Positions 25,401 to 33,868 are shown, numbered from the stretch's first letter. The stretch: DNA of 64,000 bases from Phycisphaerae bacterium (GCA_021604825.1 BQJS01000003.1:1-64000); one strand, 5' to 3'. A program made the numbers and translations. Notes: generated by a model from the sequence alone, not told the origin.

Positions 25401-28202
25401 CTGAATGACGTGTGATGAATCCGAGTAGATGTATTGGGTTGTCGATTCGCCATCGGTCAGCGGACTCTGCGTGGAATCGAAGAACTTGTCTCCGCGAATC
25501 GTCAAGCGGTTGAGCGCGTCGTACCCATAGGTCGTTTCACCCAGCCGAACATTACCACCGCTTCCTGGCACATCAATCAACTCGCCTTCGTTGACCTCGC
25601 GGACGACGTTATCATTCTGATCGTACTCATAGCCCGACGCGTTTCCAAACGTCGTACCTTTGATGGTCAAACGGTTGTATCCGTCATACTCAAAGGTGTC
25701 TTCGCGCGGCGCTATCCCTTGCAATCCTCCGCCGTACAGCGTGATGATGCCGTTGGCGTCGTAGTCATATTGGTCTGTCGAGGCGTTCGGATCGCCAGCC
25801 GCTTCCGTCACTCTGAAGACCAGATCACGCTCATCATACAACCTGGTTTCTGTGTTATTGGGCTGCGCACCGTTGGTCGCTTCACCTTCTCTAACCAGCG
25901 TTTGATTACGATTCGAGTCATATTCGTATTCGGTAACGATGTCGTTGGCGGGATCAACTTCTTCAGTCTTCTTCGTCATGTAGTTGAGAATGTCGTACTC
26001 ATAAGTCGTCGTGAAATGCGTATTCGGATCGAGTAACCCGCTGGCGTTGCGGTTTTCGGTGTCGATGCGGACGACGTTGTCGTTCTCGTCATAAAAGTGC
26101 AACTTCTCGTAACGAGGACCAGCCGCCAGGACAACCTCTCGGGAAAGCGAACGGACAATCTGGTCGAGTTGGTTGTAGGTATGCTGGGTGTCGTTCCCTT
26201 TGGGATCGATGATGCGGGTGACGTTGCCAACCGCATCGTATTCGTACGCGGTCGTTAGCGCGAAACCCGAATGATCAATGGTTTCACTTTCCAAGTAACC
26301 AGCCGATGGACCGGCACCTTGCGGGTAATACGTAAAATGATCCTCGCGTCGACTACCCGAACCGTTATCCGGATGACGATGCAAGGTGATTTGCCCGAAT
26401 GCATTGTACTCAAAATCCTCGACAACGGAGGGAATGCGATGGATCGTTTGCGTGCGGTTACCAACTGCGTCGTAAAGATGCTGCGTCTGATTGCCTCGGG
26501 CATCAACGCATCGGGTGACTTGATTCGTGTCAGAGCTAATCGCACTGTCGTACTCGTACTCTTCAACCAGTTGCGGTTGAGCGGCACCGCGCGGGCCGGG
26601 CAGGCTGATTCGCTCCCGAACATTCGAACGTGTTCGCGGCGGAGCAAAATAGTTAAGGTCACCCTCGTAGACGAATCGAACCTCATTGAGTTCGGGTGAA
26701 AGCAAGCGGGTCAACAGTGATTCGTCGTTGTACTCATAGCGCGTTTCAAAGAACGCCGGATCTGTTGATCGCAATGGATTCACCGGACGATTCAAGGCTG
26801 CCGTCGTGGGCGCGAGCGGGTTGGCCCGCCCGGTGTAGCGTCGCTTCATCGCCAGACGATTGCGATAGTCGTAGGAGCATTCTTCAACGTTTCCTACGCG
26901 ATCATTGGCGTAGCACGTGATCGTGGAGAAGTTATTAGCCGGCGTCGGCGCGTGGGTTGCGTACGTGAACGTCAGCAAATCAGTCAGATTCCCAAACTGC
27001 TGGCTGACCATGCGATCATATTCGAGATCGGCGGGGTTGAGCGTTGCTGCATAAGTGTTAACCAGAAATGACTGTCCCTTGGGGTCGGTGATAGTCAATA
27101 GATTGTGATCGAGTTGCGGATCGGCGAATCCTTCCGAATATGTGTAAACCGTCGTCTTTCCAAGGGGGAAGTCGTTACCGTGCGGCGTCCCGAACACTGA
27201 AGGTGTTGTCACCGACTTGAGATCGCCAGCGTCTCCGCCGATATCCGGATCCTGATAATAGTCGTACGTGACTTGCCGACCCGTGTAGTCGGTAATCGAT
27301 TGAATGAACCCGTCTCCATTGTAGGCGATTGAGATGAGTCGCGGATTGATCGGCGAGTCGAGCGTGTCACGTACACCGATTAGTCGGCCGTTCCCAGGAT
27401 CGTATTCAAAAGTCACACGGTTTCCGGTTCGATCGGTCATCGACGAGATCTTGCCGTCGTCGGGCAGTCCAAAGAAACCGTTGAAATTCCATGCCGTGCG
27501 GTCATGGAAGACCATCGAGAACCCGTTGCCTTGTGGAACGAGTTCGCGGAAAAATTCGGGATGAGAGAATGTGCCACCCGATGTCGGGCAGAATTCGTCA
27601 CTGCGCCCGTCGCCATCATGCAAAATCAAATTGGCGCCGCTTTGTTCAACGCGGACGTTGTACGAATGATCCCACCCGTTGCCCATTTCCGTATCGGGCC
27701 CGATTTTCGATCGATAACGTCGCGTCCATTCAAAATCAAAACCACGCCCGCGGATGACCATGTCGGTCGCAGTAAGATGAAATTCACCCGAGAAGAGGTA
27801 GACTGAGTCTGACACCGAGGAATCGGGTATCGCCGTCTGAGCAACCGTTGGCGAACCTGATTTGCGCCGTCGCAAAGTCCCCGGTTCATCCTCCCGAACG
27901 GGCAGCACGCATCCCGCGATCAGCGAATCGCCCGTGAATTCCTGATGCAACAGTTGGGCGTCCGCCAAGTCGATCGTGCCATTCGCGTCCATGTCATAGC
28001 ACGCACATTCCGGCGATGCTGGCGTTGCCGGTCCGGTCATGCACGCAGCGAAATCGGCATGATCAGCCAAGCTGACCCGGCAGTCACCATTCCCATCTCC
28101 ACTCGAACCACACAATGATGCTGCCGCGGCTGGATTAGCCAGAAATAAAACGCCGGCAAAACCAGTCATGAAGCTGGCGTGTCGAATGAAACGGAAATCC
28201 AT
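22494..28202 (-). CDS. Giant secreted RHS/YD-repeat protein with C-terminal HU-like domain and Cys/His-rich tail
   Basis: The 1902-residue protein starts at an ATG with GAGGAG six bases upstream. Order of parts: signal peptide (1-28, ending AAAA), dockerin-like EF-hand pair (about 35-91), DUF6531-like entry (VYLFSGEFHLTATDMVIRG, about 134-152), a long array of YD repeats (YEYDxxNRLT pattern, about 210-1500), the RHS core (YYYRNRYLDPISGRFISRDPLG to DPLGL, ending at residue 1615), an HU/IHF-like domain (1616-1687) and a 215-residue tail rich in Cys, His and Gly. RHS proteins form a beta-cage that encloses a C-terminal effector released after the core. Here the effector place is taken by a DNA-binding-type domain and zinc-finger-like motifs. 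No immunity gene follows; the next gene is convergent. Function unknown. Confidence 0.92.
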   Translation of the reverse strand: MDFRFIRHASFMTGFAGVLFLANPAAAASLCGSSGDGNGDCRVSLADHADFAACMTGPATPASPECACYDMDANGTIDLADAQLLHQEFTGDSLIAGCVLPVREDEPGTLRRRKSGSPTVAQTAIPDSSVSDSVYLFSGEFHLTATDMVIRGRGFDFEWTRRYRSKIGPDTEMGNGWDHSYNVRVEQSGANLILHDGDGRSDEFCPTSGGTFSHPEFFRELVPQGNGFSMVFHDRTAWNFNGFFGLPDDGKISSMTDRTGNRVTFEYDPGNGRLIGVRDTLDSPINPRLISIAYNGDGFIQSITDYTGRQVTYDYYQDPDIGGDAGDLKSVTTPSVFGTPHGNDFPLGKTTVYTYSEGFADPQLDHNLLTITDPKGQSFLVNTYAATLNPADLEYDRMVSQQFGNLTDLLTFTYATHAPTPANNFSTITCYANDRVGNVEECSYDYRNRLAMKRRYTGRANPLAPTTAALNRPVNPLRSTDPAFFETRYEYNDESLLTRLLSPELNEVRFVYEGDLNYFAPPRTRSNVRERISLPGPRGAAQPQLVEEYEYDSAISSDTNQVTRCVDARGNQTQHLYDAVGNRTQTIHRIPSVVEDFEYNAFGQITLHRHPDNGSGSRREDHFTYYPQGAGPSAGYLESETIDHSGFALTTAYEYDAVGNVTRIIDPKGNDTQHTYNQLDQIVRSLSREVVLAAGPRYEKLHFYDENDNVVRIDTENRNASGLLDPNTHFTTTYEYDILNYMTKKTEEVDPANDIVTEYEYDSNRNQTLVREGEATNGAQPNNTETRLYDERDLVFRVTEAAGDPNASTDQYDYDANGIITLYGGGLQGIAPREDTFEYDGYNRLTIKGTTFGNASGYEYDQNDNVVREVNEGELIDVPGSGGNVRLGETTYGYDALNRLTIRGDKFFDSTQSPLTDGESTTQYIYSDSSHVIQIIDDNSQSYTCIYDSANRRSVCTDPKGNTVRYTYDGNSNVIAEDSTEKSDLGLADELFTDTYGYDGLNRLTIRGDNFGNSSFRSYDSRDLLTSEDDALGNTTTYAYDGMNRLTRTDRFLTNTGAGGGAVIGVIVNTQVWDDSSRLILQEDGNGNATTYAYDSLNRLTLTGYEDGTNEFFQYDFRDNKTLHVDANGTQIDYTYDLDDRLTDKVITAGPGVSSDTTFEKFTYDGLDRMVLAEDDDSQVAREYDSLSHVVSETQNGLVIDSQFDGIGNETQCVYPNGRTMNRLYDGLNRVIDISDSSGPISNFAYVGPDRLQFRSLSNGTATNLFYNGVTGVPNRPGDFGVKRVASIFHENPGAGAIIDARDFQWDPEYNKKIRFDPINQLEHVYEYDSVYRLTRTVETDVAAPVLVRDTQYQLDNVGNRNFVANDSCPGAYGMNGASPPSDFQMNQYTNTGCDVRSYDENGNLTQRVAGGPPRLMFYDYKDRLVTHDDPASGLLTTMAYDALDRRIRKKEDTAIFSRQTDYFYDGNEVVYELDGFGNEATYVYGGDIDEVVQMVRGGSDFYYHSDDMGNVVALTDSNGVVVERYDYQDYGQPAFFDGAGIPIGGSAFENPYLFTGRRFDSSTDMYYYRNRYLDPISGRFISRDPLGAWYDGANHGNAFSYAGSNPWTNSDPLGLMNKADLVDTLAKSSGKALKKGDRISLVGFGSFSISKRAARTGRNPQTGKEIKIAAKNVVKFKAGADLSKKVNIASGGGSGCPMETPYRCPDGTCVSSVDSCPSEIPPAVASSKHRGHVTVLKEAESSSDWNYNSSRSNNTNGGIAAGGGGTGSGMGRARTCKSCGNSKCGGQCVYCVACLGDCRSTPGCGPRTWKLHGVAGGGGVGVGSSMSTVGKKCSRCGRSDCTGGHGHVTILKFGLSVGDGPGENGGDIKVPICSNCGRPWSVCDGHKPRPHKHRGHVTILK
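22497..22523 (-). repeat. HRGHVTILK motif, copy 3 (protein C-terminus)
   Basis: Nine codons encode HRGHVTILK as the last residues of the RHS-HU protein, directly before the stop. The preceding residues hold a CxxC...C cluster (CSNCGRPWSVCDGHK), so the unit reads as a Cys/His cluster followed by the motif. Confidence 0.8.
22644..22667 (-). repeat. HGHVTILK motif, copy 2
   Basis: This copy follows CSRCGRSDCTGG in the RHS-HU tail and lacks the Arg of the other two. Codons differ from the other copies, so the repetition is conserved at protein level and is not a recent DNA duplication. Confidence 0.8.
22989..23015 (-). repeat. HRGHVTVLK motif, copy 1
   Basis: This is the first copy in the tail, with Val for Ile. 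It follows a four-cysteine segment (CPMETPYRC, CPDGTC, CP) after the HU-like domain. Confidence 0.8.
23142..23357 (-). other. HU/IHF-like domain inside the RHS protein
   Basis: The 72 residues begin MNKADLVDTLAK, as an HU protein would, and contain the HU beta-sheet and arm: GDRISLVGFGSF, the DNA-intercalating-arm motif RAARTGRNPQTGKEI and VVKFKAGADLSKKVN. Compared with the usual 90 residues, about 18 are missing between the first helix and KALKKGDRI, which removes the second dimerisation helix. It follows the RHS core (DPLGL) without a linker. HU proteins bind and bend DNA as dimers; whether this shortened form folds or binds DNA is unknown. The internal ATG has no Shine-Dalgarno site, so separate translation is unlikely. 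Confidence 0.88.
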
Positions 28203-28624
28203 GGTCGTCTCCTCAATTGAACGAAACCAAAATTTGTGCGTTTTGACGGCAGGCGTGCGAATTCGATCGATCCATCCACCGCGAGTCAACCGTGTCGGTA
28301 CGGGCAACGATGTCCATGCGGTTTGAATAGATGAACGCGCTGAGTTTCCCCGCCTACACCTCTGCTAGGCGCATACCGCAAGAATTTTGACAGGTGCAGC
28401 GAGAATCAGAAGTTGGAATCCGATTTGAATCGACTTCAACTGACGTTGACGCTTGCCCGGCAAGGTCAGATCACACACCCACCCGGCCGATTTTAGCCAA
28501 TTCGCGTGCCCAACTGCAAGCTGCTCGACACGTCGCGGACACATTTATGAAGGCCGATTGCGGATTTGTCGTCAAGGATCGCAAGGGTCTGAGGATTATG
28601 GGACGTCACGATGATAGCGGTTCG
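28203..28624. other. Intergenic region between RHS gene and radical SAM gene
   Basis: These 422 bases lie upstream of the RHS gene and downstream of the radical SAM gene, both on the minus strand. Apart from the RHS ribosome site at its left end I see no gene, RNA, clear promoter hexamer pair or terminator. Confidence 0.4.
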
Positions 28625-30451
28625 TTAGCCAGCCGCAGCGGGAACCAACGACAACCCAGGTCCGTCCGCGCCGATCTGCACAAACACATCGTCGTATTGA
28701 TCTTTGAGGTACCCTTCAGAATTGCCACCGGCAAGATGCGACCACGGGAACACTTCACCGTTGGGTCGTTCGCGATGGGCGTACCATGCCGGGTCGACCC
28801 CTTCGGCTTCAAACGCGCGATCCCAAATGCGGTTGTCGAATTGTTCGTCCCACCCGTCGAAGCGCGCCCCATCGCGCCAAGCGCGCTCGATGACGGGTCC
28901 GAGCTTTCGGTCGCCCCTTGAGAAAACCGCTTCCAATACGGAGCGCTCAACGTTGTGCATTTTGATGCGGACGGCTGACTTGCGGGAGCGTTCCATCATT
29001 CGGAGTCGCCGGCGAACTTCGTGGAAATACTCCGCCTTCGGTTGAGCGGCCCATTGAAATGGCGTGTGTGGTTTCGGCACCAGCCAGCCGACCGCCGAAT
29101 TGACCGCGGCAGGATGCCCAGACACTGGAATGCGGGCGCGGGAAACTTCGCGGCTGATATCCATAATGCCGTCAATATCGTCAGGACGCTCACCGGGAAA
29201 ACCGGTCATGAAATAAAGCTTCACACTCTTCCAACCGGCTTGATATGCCTGCGTCACTCCGTCGATCAGATTGCCGTCGGTGACCACCTTGCGAATCGCT
29301 GCGCGCATGTCGTCGCGCGCAGCTTCGACGGCAATGGTCAGCCCGGATTTGCGAACACTGCTCACCATCCAGGGAATATTGGAAAGCATCTTGTCGACGC
29401 GCATCGAAGGCACTGAAATGCTGACCTGACGATGCGTGAATTGCTTGTCAATCCGTTCGGCCAATTCCGGCAAGTACGGATAGTCCGCCGTCGAAAGCGA
29501 CAATAGTCCGATTTCTGTGTGCCCCGTAGCGCGATACGCTTCTTCTGCGATGTTGAGAATTTCATCAACGGTGCGCCGTCCGATGGGCCGCTTTGTGTAA
29601 CCTGCATGACAAAATCGACAGCGCTGCGGGCATCCGCGCATGATTTCAATCGAAATTCGATCCTGCACCACGCGAACGTGCGGAACCAATGGCCTTACCG
29701 GAAACGGCGCATTCCCAAAATCCGGCGTCTGGCAACGAACAATCGCCTCGGGCAATCCTTCCTCGCGCGGCGATACCGATCGGATGGTGTTGTCGTTGTT
29801 GTACGCAACATCATAAAGCGCGGGAACGTAGGCCCAAGGAAAGCGTTTGGCCATCAGCCGAATCATCTCGCGCCGCCGAACACCGTTGGCTTTGTATTCT
29901 TTATACGCACTGAGGATCGCAGCCATCGATTCTTCACCGTCTCCCAGCACGACGATGTCGATGAATTCAGCGACGGGTTCGGGATTGTCGGATTGAGGGC
30001 CCCCGGCGATAACCAACGGATGCGAGTCGTCGCGATCAACTGACCGCAGCGGAATGTTTGCAAGGTCGAGCAACGTCAGGATATTCGTAAATCCCATTTC
30101 GTATTGAAGTGAGATGGCCAGGATATCGACTTCGCTCACCGAACGGCGCGTGTCCCAAGTGAAAAGCGGAATGTTCTTCTTGCGCATGACATCTTCGGCA
30201 TCGACCCAGGGGCAATAGACCCGCTCAGCCGTCACGTCTTCGGTGTGATTGCACAGCCAATAGATGATCTGACAGCCCAGATGACTCATCCCAATCGTGT
30301 ACGCATCCGGAAACGCTACAGCCACGCGCACCTTGGCCGCTTCCCAATCGCCCGACTTGGGAAGCTGGTTGATTTCTCCGCCCACGTACTGACCCGGCGT
30401 GGAAACGTATGGAAGGAGTTGATCGCTGACCAACTCTTGCAAATTACCCAT
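28625..30451 (-). CDS. B12-binding-domain radical SAM protein (TIGR03960-like)
   Basis: The 608-residue protein has an N-terminal cobalamin-binding-like Rossmann part (VRVAVAFPDAYTIGMSHLGCQIIYWL, LAISLQYEMGFTNI, LVIAGGPQSDNPEP) and a radical SAM domain with the 4Fe-4S motif RGCPQRCRFCHAGY near residue 272, followed by TGHTEIGLLSLSTADY and VKLYFMTGFPGE. This motif set is that of the TIGR03960-type family, often encoded with or fused to a TIGR03936/DUF2344 protein; no such partner is seen next to it here. The reaction is not established for the family. Start was placed at the ATG before GNLQELVSDQLL; a TTG 21 bases upstream is also in frame. It is divergent from the pseudopilin gene. Confidence 0.9.
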   Translation of the reverse strand: MGNLQELVSDQLLPYVSTPGQYVGGEINQLPKSGDWEAAKVRVAVAFPDAYTIGMSHLGCQIIYWLCNHTEDVTAERVYCPWVDAEDVMRKKNIPLFTWDTRRSVSEVDILAISLQYEMGFTNILTLLDLANIPLRSVDRDDSHPLVIAGGPQSDNPEPVAEFIDIVVLGDGEESMAAILSAYKEYKANGVRRREMIRLMAKRFPWAYVPALYDVAYNNDNTIRSVSPREEGLPEAIVRCQTPDFGNAPFPVRPLVPHVRVVQDRISIEIMRGCPQRCRFCHAGYTKRPIGRRTVDEILNIAEEAYRATGHTEIGLLSLSTADYPYLPELAERIDKQFTHRQVSISVPSMRVDKMLSNIPWMVSSVRKSGLTIAVEAARDDMRAAIRKVVTDGNLIDGVTQAYQAGWKSVKLYFMTGFPGERPDDIDGIMDISREVSRARIPVSGHPAAVNSAVGWLVPKPHTPFQWAAQPKAEYFHEVRRRLRMMERSRKSAVRIKMHNVERSVLEAVFSRGDRKLGPVIERAWRDGARFDGWDEQFDNRIWDRAFEAEGVDPAWYAHRERPNGEVFPWSHLAGGNSEGYLKDQYDDVFVQIGADGPGLSLVPAAAG

Positions 30452-30695
30452 TTTCAACCACCAATCGTCCAATTCGCACAGAAGATGCCATCCTGCCTGA
30501 ACCCATTATAGGCCTTCAGCCAAGACCAGCCACAATCACTTTGGTGGGGTGTATTCCCTCACGCAATTGTGCTGATCGTGGGCACAGTGTCGATTTGTCG
30601 GGAGGCGTTGGATCGCCACCTGGACATCACACAGGTTTTGATTGCGATGCCATGTTATGAGCGATATGCTTGATAGCCGGTGGGGGTTCATCCCA

Positions 30696-31565
30696 ATGAG
30701 CGTCGGTCACAACCAATCAATTCAAGTTCGGTTAGAGTCGGGCCGTCGCTACGCGCCCAGATCCGCATTCACGTTGGTCGAATTGCTCGTCGTCACATCC
30801 ATCATGGTCATCTTGATTGGTGTCCTGATTCCCGCGCTGAGTCGTTCCCTGCGGGCGGCGAAGTCAACGGTGTGCATGGCCAACCTCAAGGACCTTTATC
30901 GAAGCATAGACATGTACCGCACCGACAACCGCGGATGGTTGCCGTCGGTTGACGGAGACGCTGCGAATCGGTCTGCGGCTGCGTGGTCAGTTGCCCTATT
31001 CAAGGACAACCCCTCTGGTCGTGGCGTGTTGATTTGCCCAGAAGACCCGTGGGGTGAGATCTTGCGCGACAGCTATATCCACGGCAATGGCACTGAAGAC
31101 TTTCCATCCAGCTATGGCATGAACGATTTCATCGTATCGAGCCCAAATTCGTTTTTGGCCAATCTCGGACAAGTGTCACCAAAGCGGCCCGATGACACGA
31201 TTCTGTTGGCTGACATGGGACCAGACGAAATCAATTACGCAACTGATATTGAAGGCACATCGCCAGCGCCGTCACGCAACTTCGGTAGACTTAGCATGGA
31301 CGATGGTTTCATGATCGGACAACCGCAGGGTTATCAGTTCCATCCTTGGTTATCGGGAAGGCACTACGGAAAAATCAACGTGTTGTCGTTGATTGGCAAT
31401 GTCAAACGAATCAACGTGGAACCGGTGCTCCAGCGAGATATCGAGCCATACTATGCTGCTTGTGCAAGCAAGGAATGCACAATTTGCATCTATCTCGAAT
31501 TGCCCCATTACTCTTTTCACGAATCAAATGCGTTTTGGTGGACGGGCCCCGTGCCGATCCGATGA
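30696..31565 (+). CDS. Type II secretion/type IV pilus pseudopilin-like protein
   Basis: After a 24-residue leader the sequence reads SAFTLVELLVVTSIMVILIGVLIPALSRSL, the prepilin N-methylation motif with the conserved Glu at mature position 5 and a hydrophobic helix. The position before the mature Phe is Ala rather than the usual Gly. The mature domain starts with the CMANLKDLYRSIDMYRTDNRGWLPS pattern common in planctomycete pseudopilins and continues for about 230 residues. Such proteins are cleaved by a prepilin peptidase and assembled in pseudopili or related surface structures. Planctomycete genomes carry many of them and their individual roles are mostly unknown. The start is uncertain; another ATG lies 39 bases upstream. 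Confidence 0.85.
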   Translation: MSVGHNQSIQVRLESGRRYAPRSAFTLVELLVVTSIMVILIGVLIPALSRSLRAAKSTVCMANLKDLYRSIDMYRTDNRGWLPSVDGDAANRSAAAWSVALFKDNPSGRGVLICPEDPWGEILRDSYIHGNGTEDFPSSYGMNDFIVSSPNSFLANLGQVSPKRPDDTILLADMGPDEINYATDIEGTSPAPSRNFGRLSMDDGFMIGQPQGYQFHPWLSGRHYGKINVLSLIGNVKRINVEPVLQRDIEPYYAACASKECTICIYLELPHYSFHESNAFWWTGPVPIR

Positions 31566-31583
31566 GCATTCAATTTCACAATC

Positions 31584-32093
31584 ATGGTTAGGCCCAGAAT
31601 TGGTTACGTTTCGCCACCTCGTTGGCTGCGCCTCCCGGTCTTTGCAATTTGCTTGCTCGCATTGGTTGTGCTGGTGGTGCGCCTTGTGCGTCCTTCCGTT
31701 TCTGATTCGCCGCCGAATCCATCACTTCATTCACGACAGGTGTTGTGGGTGTGCGAAAAAGACTCTGAACATCAATTCACGAATCACTTTCGATTTGAGG
31801 CATTGCCGTGCGCAAAGTGCGGCGATCCTTGCGCGATCCAACTCGATTACGTCTGCCCAAAGCACGAAGGGATATTTTCGTCGTTGGTTCGTTTTACCCG
31901 AACAATAGCGGAATCCAAAGGAACCGACGCAGACAACGGGGCAATCGTCAGCGAATATCGCTACCTGAATTCCAGCAATTGGGCTGAATCGGATGGAAAG
32001 GTCTTATGTCCGGTGACGAGTTGCACACTTCCCGCTCGCCGAGCGAAAATGCCATGGAGTGTCGCTAAGCCCGCCTTGTCCGCCCCTGACTAG
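31584..32093 (+). CDS. Small membrane-anchored protein with Cys-pair motif
   Basis: The 169-residue product has a basic N-terminus, one hydrophobic helix (about residues 17-36, VFAICLLALVVLVVRLV) and an outer domain with cysteines spaced as in a zinc ribbon or rubredoxin-like knuckle: VLWVCEKD, LPCAKCGDPC, YVCPKHEG and a later CPVTSC. I do not recognise the family. It follows the pseudopilin gene by 18 bases and is probably co-transcribed, so a role beside the pseudopilin at the membrane is possible. Confidence 0.65.
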   Translation: MVRPRIGYVSPPRWLRLPVFAICLLALVVLVVRLVRPSVSDSPPNPSLHSRQVLWVCEKDSEHQFTNHFRFEALPCAKCGDPCAIQLDYVCPKHEGIFSSLVRFTRTIAESKGTDADNGAIVSEYRYLNSSNWAESDGKVLCPVTSCTLPARRAKMPWSVAKPALSAPD

Positions 32094-32320
32094 CAAATGG
32101 CAATCATTTTTATCAGCTGATGCCACCTTCTGGCATTATCAACCTGTTAACTGTTACTGAACAATGGGGTAAATACCACCCTCAATCGGCTTCGGTGAGA
32201 TCTCGGTGATGAAATTCTAAGGCGTCTATCCTTTTGAACCGATGCTCATGTCAGCAACGGATGCAAGTGATATCGATTCGTCATATTTCCGGCGAATTCT
32301 GAATTTGAGAGGCTAATACA

Positions 32321-32830
32321 ATGGATGTCCGACTGATCAATCCCTTTGTAAAGAGCGTGAAACGCGTTTTTGAAACGATGGTTCACGTCAAGATGACCGT
32401 CGGAAAGCCTTACGTCAAACCAGATGATTGCGCCCCTTCCGAAGTGTCCGGCATCATCGGATTTTCTGGAGACGCCGCCGGTTGCGTTGTCATCAGCTTT
32501 TCAAAGAAAGTTGCCGTCGCTGCCGCATCCAAATTCGCCGGTATGGAAATCAATGCTGACCACCCAGACTTTTCAGACGCTATTGGTGAACTCGCCAATA
32601 TGGTGGCTGGCAACGCCAAGATGGAGTTTACGGATGTCAACATTCGCATCTCACTTCCCAGCGTGGTCATCGGTGACAGTTTTGTCGTGAGCAATTCAAA
32701 GAATTCGCCGCGTATTGTCATTCCATGTCAATGTGAACTGGGCGAGTTGTTTGTAGAAGTCGGTATGGAACTCGGCAAGAAGGATAATGGGAGTGCGGCT
32801 CCTTCAACCGAAGCTGCAGTTGGAGTCTAA
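32321..32830 (+). CDS. cheX: CheX-like chemotaxis phosphatase
   Basis: The 169-residue protein fits the CheC/CheX/FliY family in length and in its central motif: DAIGELANMVAGNAK with E90 and N93, the acid-amide pair that hydrolyses phospho-CheY. Only one such motif is present, as in CheX. The N-terminus (VRLINPFVKSVKRVFETMV) and the GFSGDAAGCVVISFS strand pair are also typical. The response regulator gene follows 4 bases later, so phosphatase and substrate are probably made together. GAGAGG lies about 10 bases before the start. No other chemotaxis or flagellar gene is in the window. Confidence 0.9.
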   Translation: MDVRLINPFVKSVKRVFETMVHVKMTVGKPYVKPDDCAPSEVSGIIGFSGDAAGCVVISFSKKVAVAAASKFAGMEINADHPDFSDAIGELANMVAGNAKMEFTDVNIRISLPSVVIGDSFVVSNSKNSPRIVIPCQCELGELFVEVGMELGKKDNGSAAPSTEAAVGV

Positions 32831-32834
32831 TTAA

Positions 32835-33209
32835 ATGAAAGTCATGCTCGTAGACGACTCGCGCACGATTCGCAACATCCAAAAGAACGTGCTCAGCCAG
32901 TTGGGGCACACCGATATCTTAGAAGCCGGCGATGGCGTCGAGGCATTGAAATTGCTCGAGACAGACACGCCCGATCTGATGCTTGTCGATTGGAATATGC
33001 CCAACATGGACGGCATCACACTCGTGCGCAAAGTTCGTGAGACAAACAAGAAGACCCCGATCATCATGTGTACCACCGAAGCACAGAAGGATCGGGTCAT
33101 CGAGGCCATCAAAGCCGGTGTAAACAATTACGTGGTCAAACCGTTCAACGTCGAATCGCTGAGCGAAAAAATCGACCAGACCATGGCAAGGCTTCAACCG
33201 GCCAGCTAA
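32835..33209 (+). CDS. cheY: CheY-like single-domain response regulator
   Basis: The 124 residues consist of one receiver domain. The acidic pair D7 and D8, phospho-acceptor D52 (LMLVDWNMPNMDG), switch residue T80 or T81 and K102 (VVKPFN) are all in place, so phosphorylation should work. There is no output domain, so signalling is through protein contact, as in CheY. Coupling to the CheX-like gene suggests a phosphorylation/dephosphorylation pair; in a stalked or gliding planctomycete the output could be a flagellar motor or another target, which cannot be told from the sequence. Confidence 0.92.
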   Translation: MKVMLVDDSRTIRNIQKNVLSQLGHTDILEAGDGVEALKLLETDTPDLMLVDWNMPNMDGITLVRKVRETNKKTPIIMCTTEAQKDRVIEAIKAGVNNYVVKPFNVESLSEKIDQTMARLQPAS

Positions 33210-33226
33210 CGCCTCAAAGCAAACTT

Positions 33227-33868
33227 CTACACCAGTGGTACAAACCGGCACGCGATCAAGGGTTGCTCAATCCAAATTCCATTGCGAACGCGGATGCGCA
33301 ACATCCGTTGCGTCTTGCCCCGCCCCACTGGAATGATCATCAATCCGCCACACTTTAGTTGGCCCATCAGGGGTTCGGGCAAGGTCTGACTGCCGGCCGT
33401 CACGAGAATTCGATCAAACGGTCCGGCACCGCGCCACGCTTCAACACCGTCACCGCTTCGAAATTCAACGCCCCGATCAAGCCCGAGCGTCGCCAATCGT
33501 TCTTCGGCCAGATGCGTCAAACCGGCATCCAGTTCCACGCTATAAACTCGGTGTACCAACTGGGCGAGAATCGCGGTTTGATATCCCGTCCCGGTTCCGA
33601 TCTCCAGAACGCGATGAGTGGGTTCGAGCATGAGCATCTGCGTCATGTATCCTACAATATACGGTTGCGAGATGGTTTGCCCGGGGCCAACGGGCAGCGC
33701 CTTATCCTCGTATGCTTCCGCTTGGCATTCTTTGGTGACGAACAATTCACGAGGCACTTTCAGCATCGCGTCGAGAATCCTCTTGTCGCGCACACCGCGT
33801 GCTGCAATTTGATCCTTGATCATTGCACGTCGAAGGGATTCTGAATGCCTCATTGGTTGATTGATCAT
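33227..33868 (-). CDS. pcm: Protein-L-isoaspartate O-methyltransferase
   Basis: The 213-residue protein matches Pcm in length and motifs: the VPRELFV and YEDKALPVGPGQTISQPYIVGYM region that forms the isoaspartate site, motif I VLEIGTGTGYQTAIL for SAM binding, the acidic residue in VYSVELDAGL, and the C-terminal LIPVGR-like strand (MIIPVGRGKTQ). It methylates L-isoaspartyl residues in aged proteins so that they can be repaired. The gene converges on cheY with 17 bases between and is divergent from the SAM-hydrolase gene. Confidence 0.95.
   Translation of the reverse strand: MINQPMRHSESLRRAMIKDQIAARGVRDKRILDAMLKVPRELFVTKECQAEAYEDKALPVGPGQTISQPYIVGYMTQMLMLEPTHRVLEIGTGTGYQTAILAQLVHRVYSVELDAGLTHLAEERLATLGLDRGVEFRSGDGVEAWRGAGPFDRILVTAGSQTLPEPLMGQLKCGGLMIIPVGRGKTQRMLRIRVRNGIWIEQPLIACRFVPLV

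Noticed and set aside
28394..28921. Plus-strand open frame in the RHS/radical SAM gap
   Set aside because: Most of it is antisense to the radical SAM gene C-terminus and no family features are visible.
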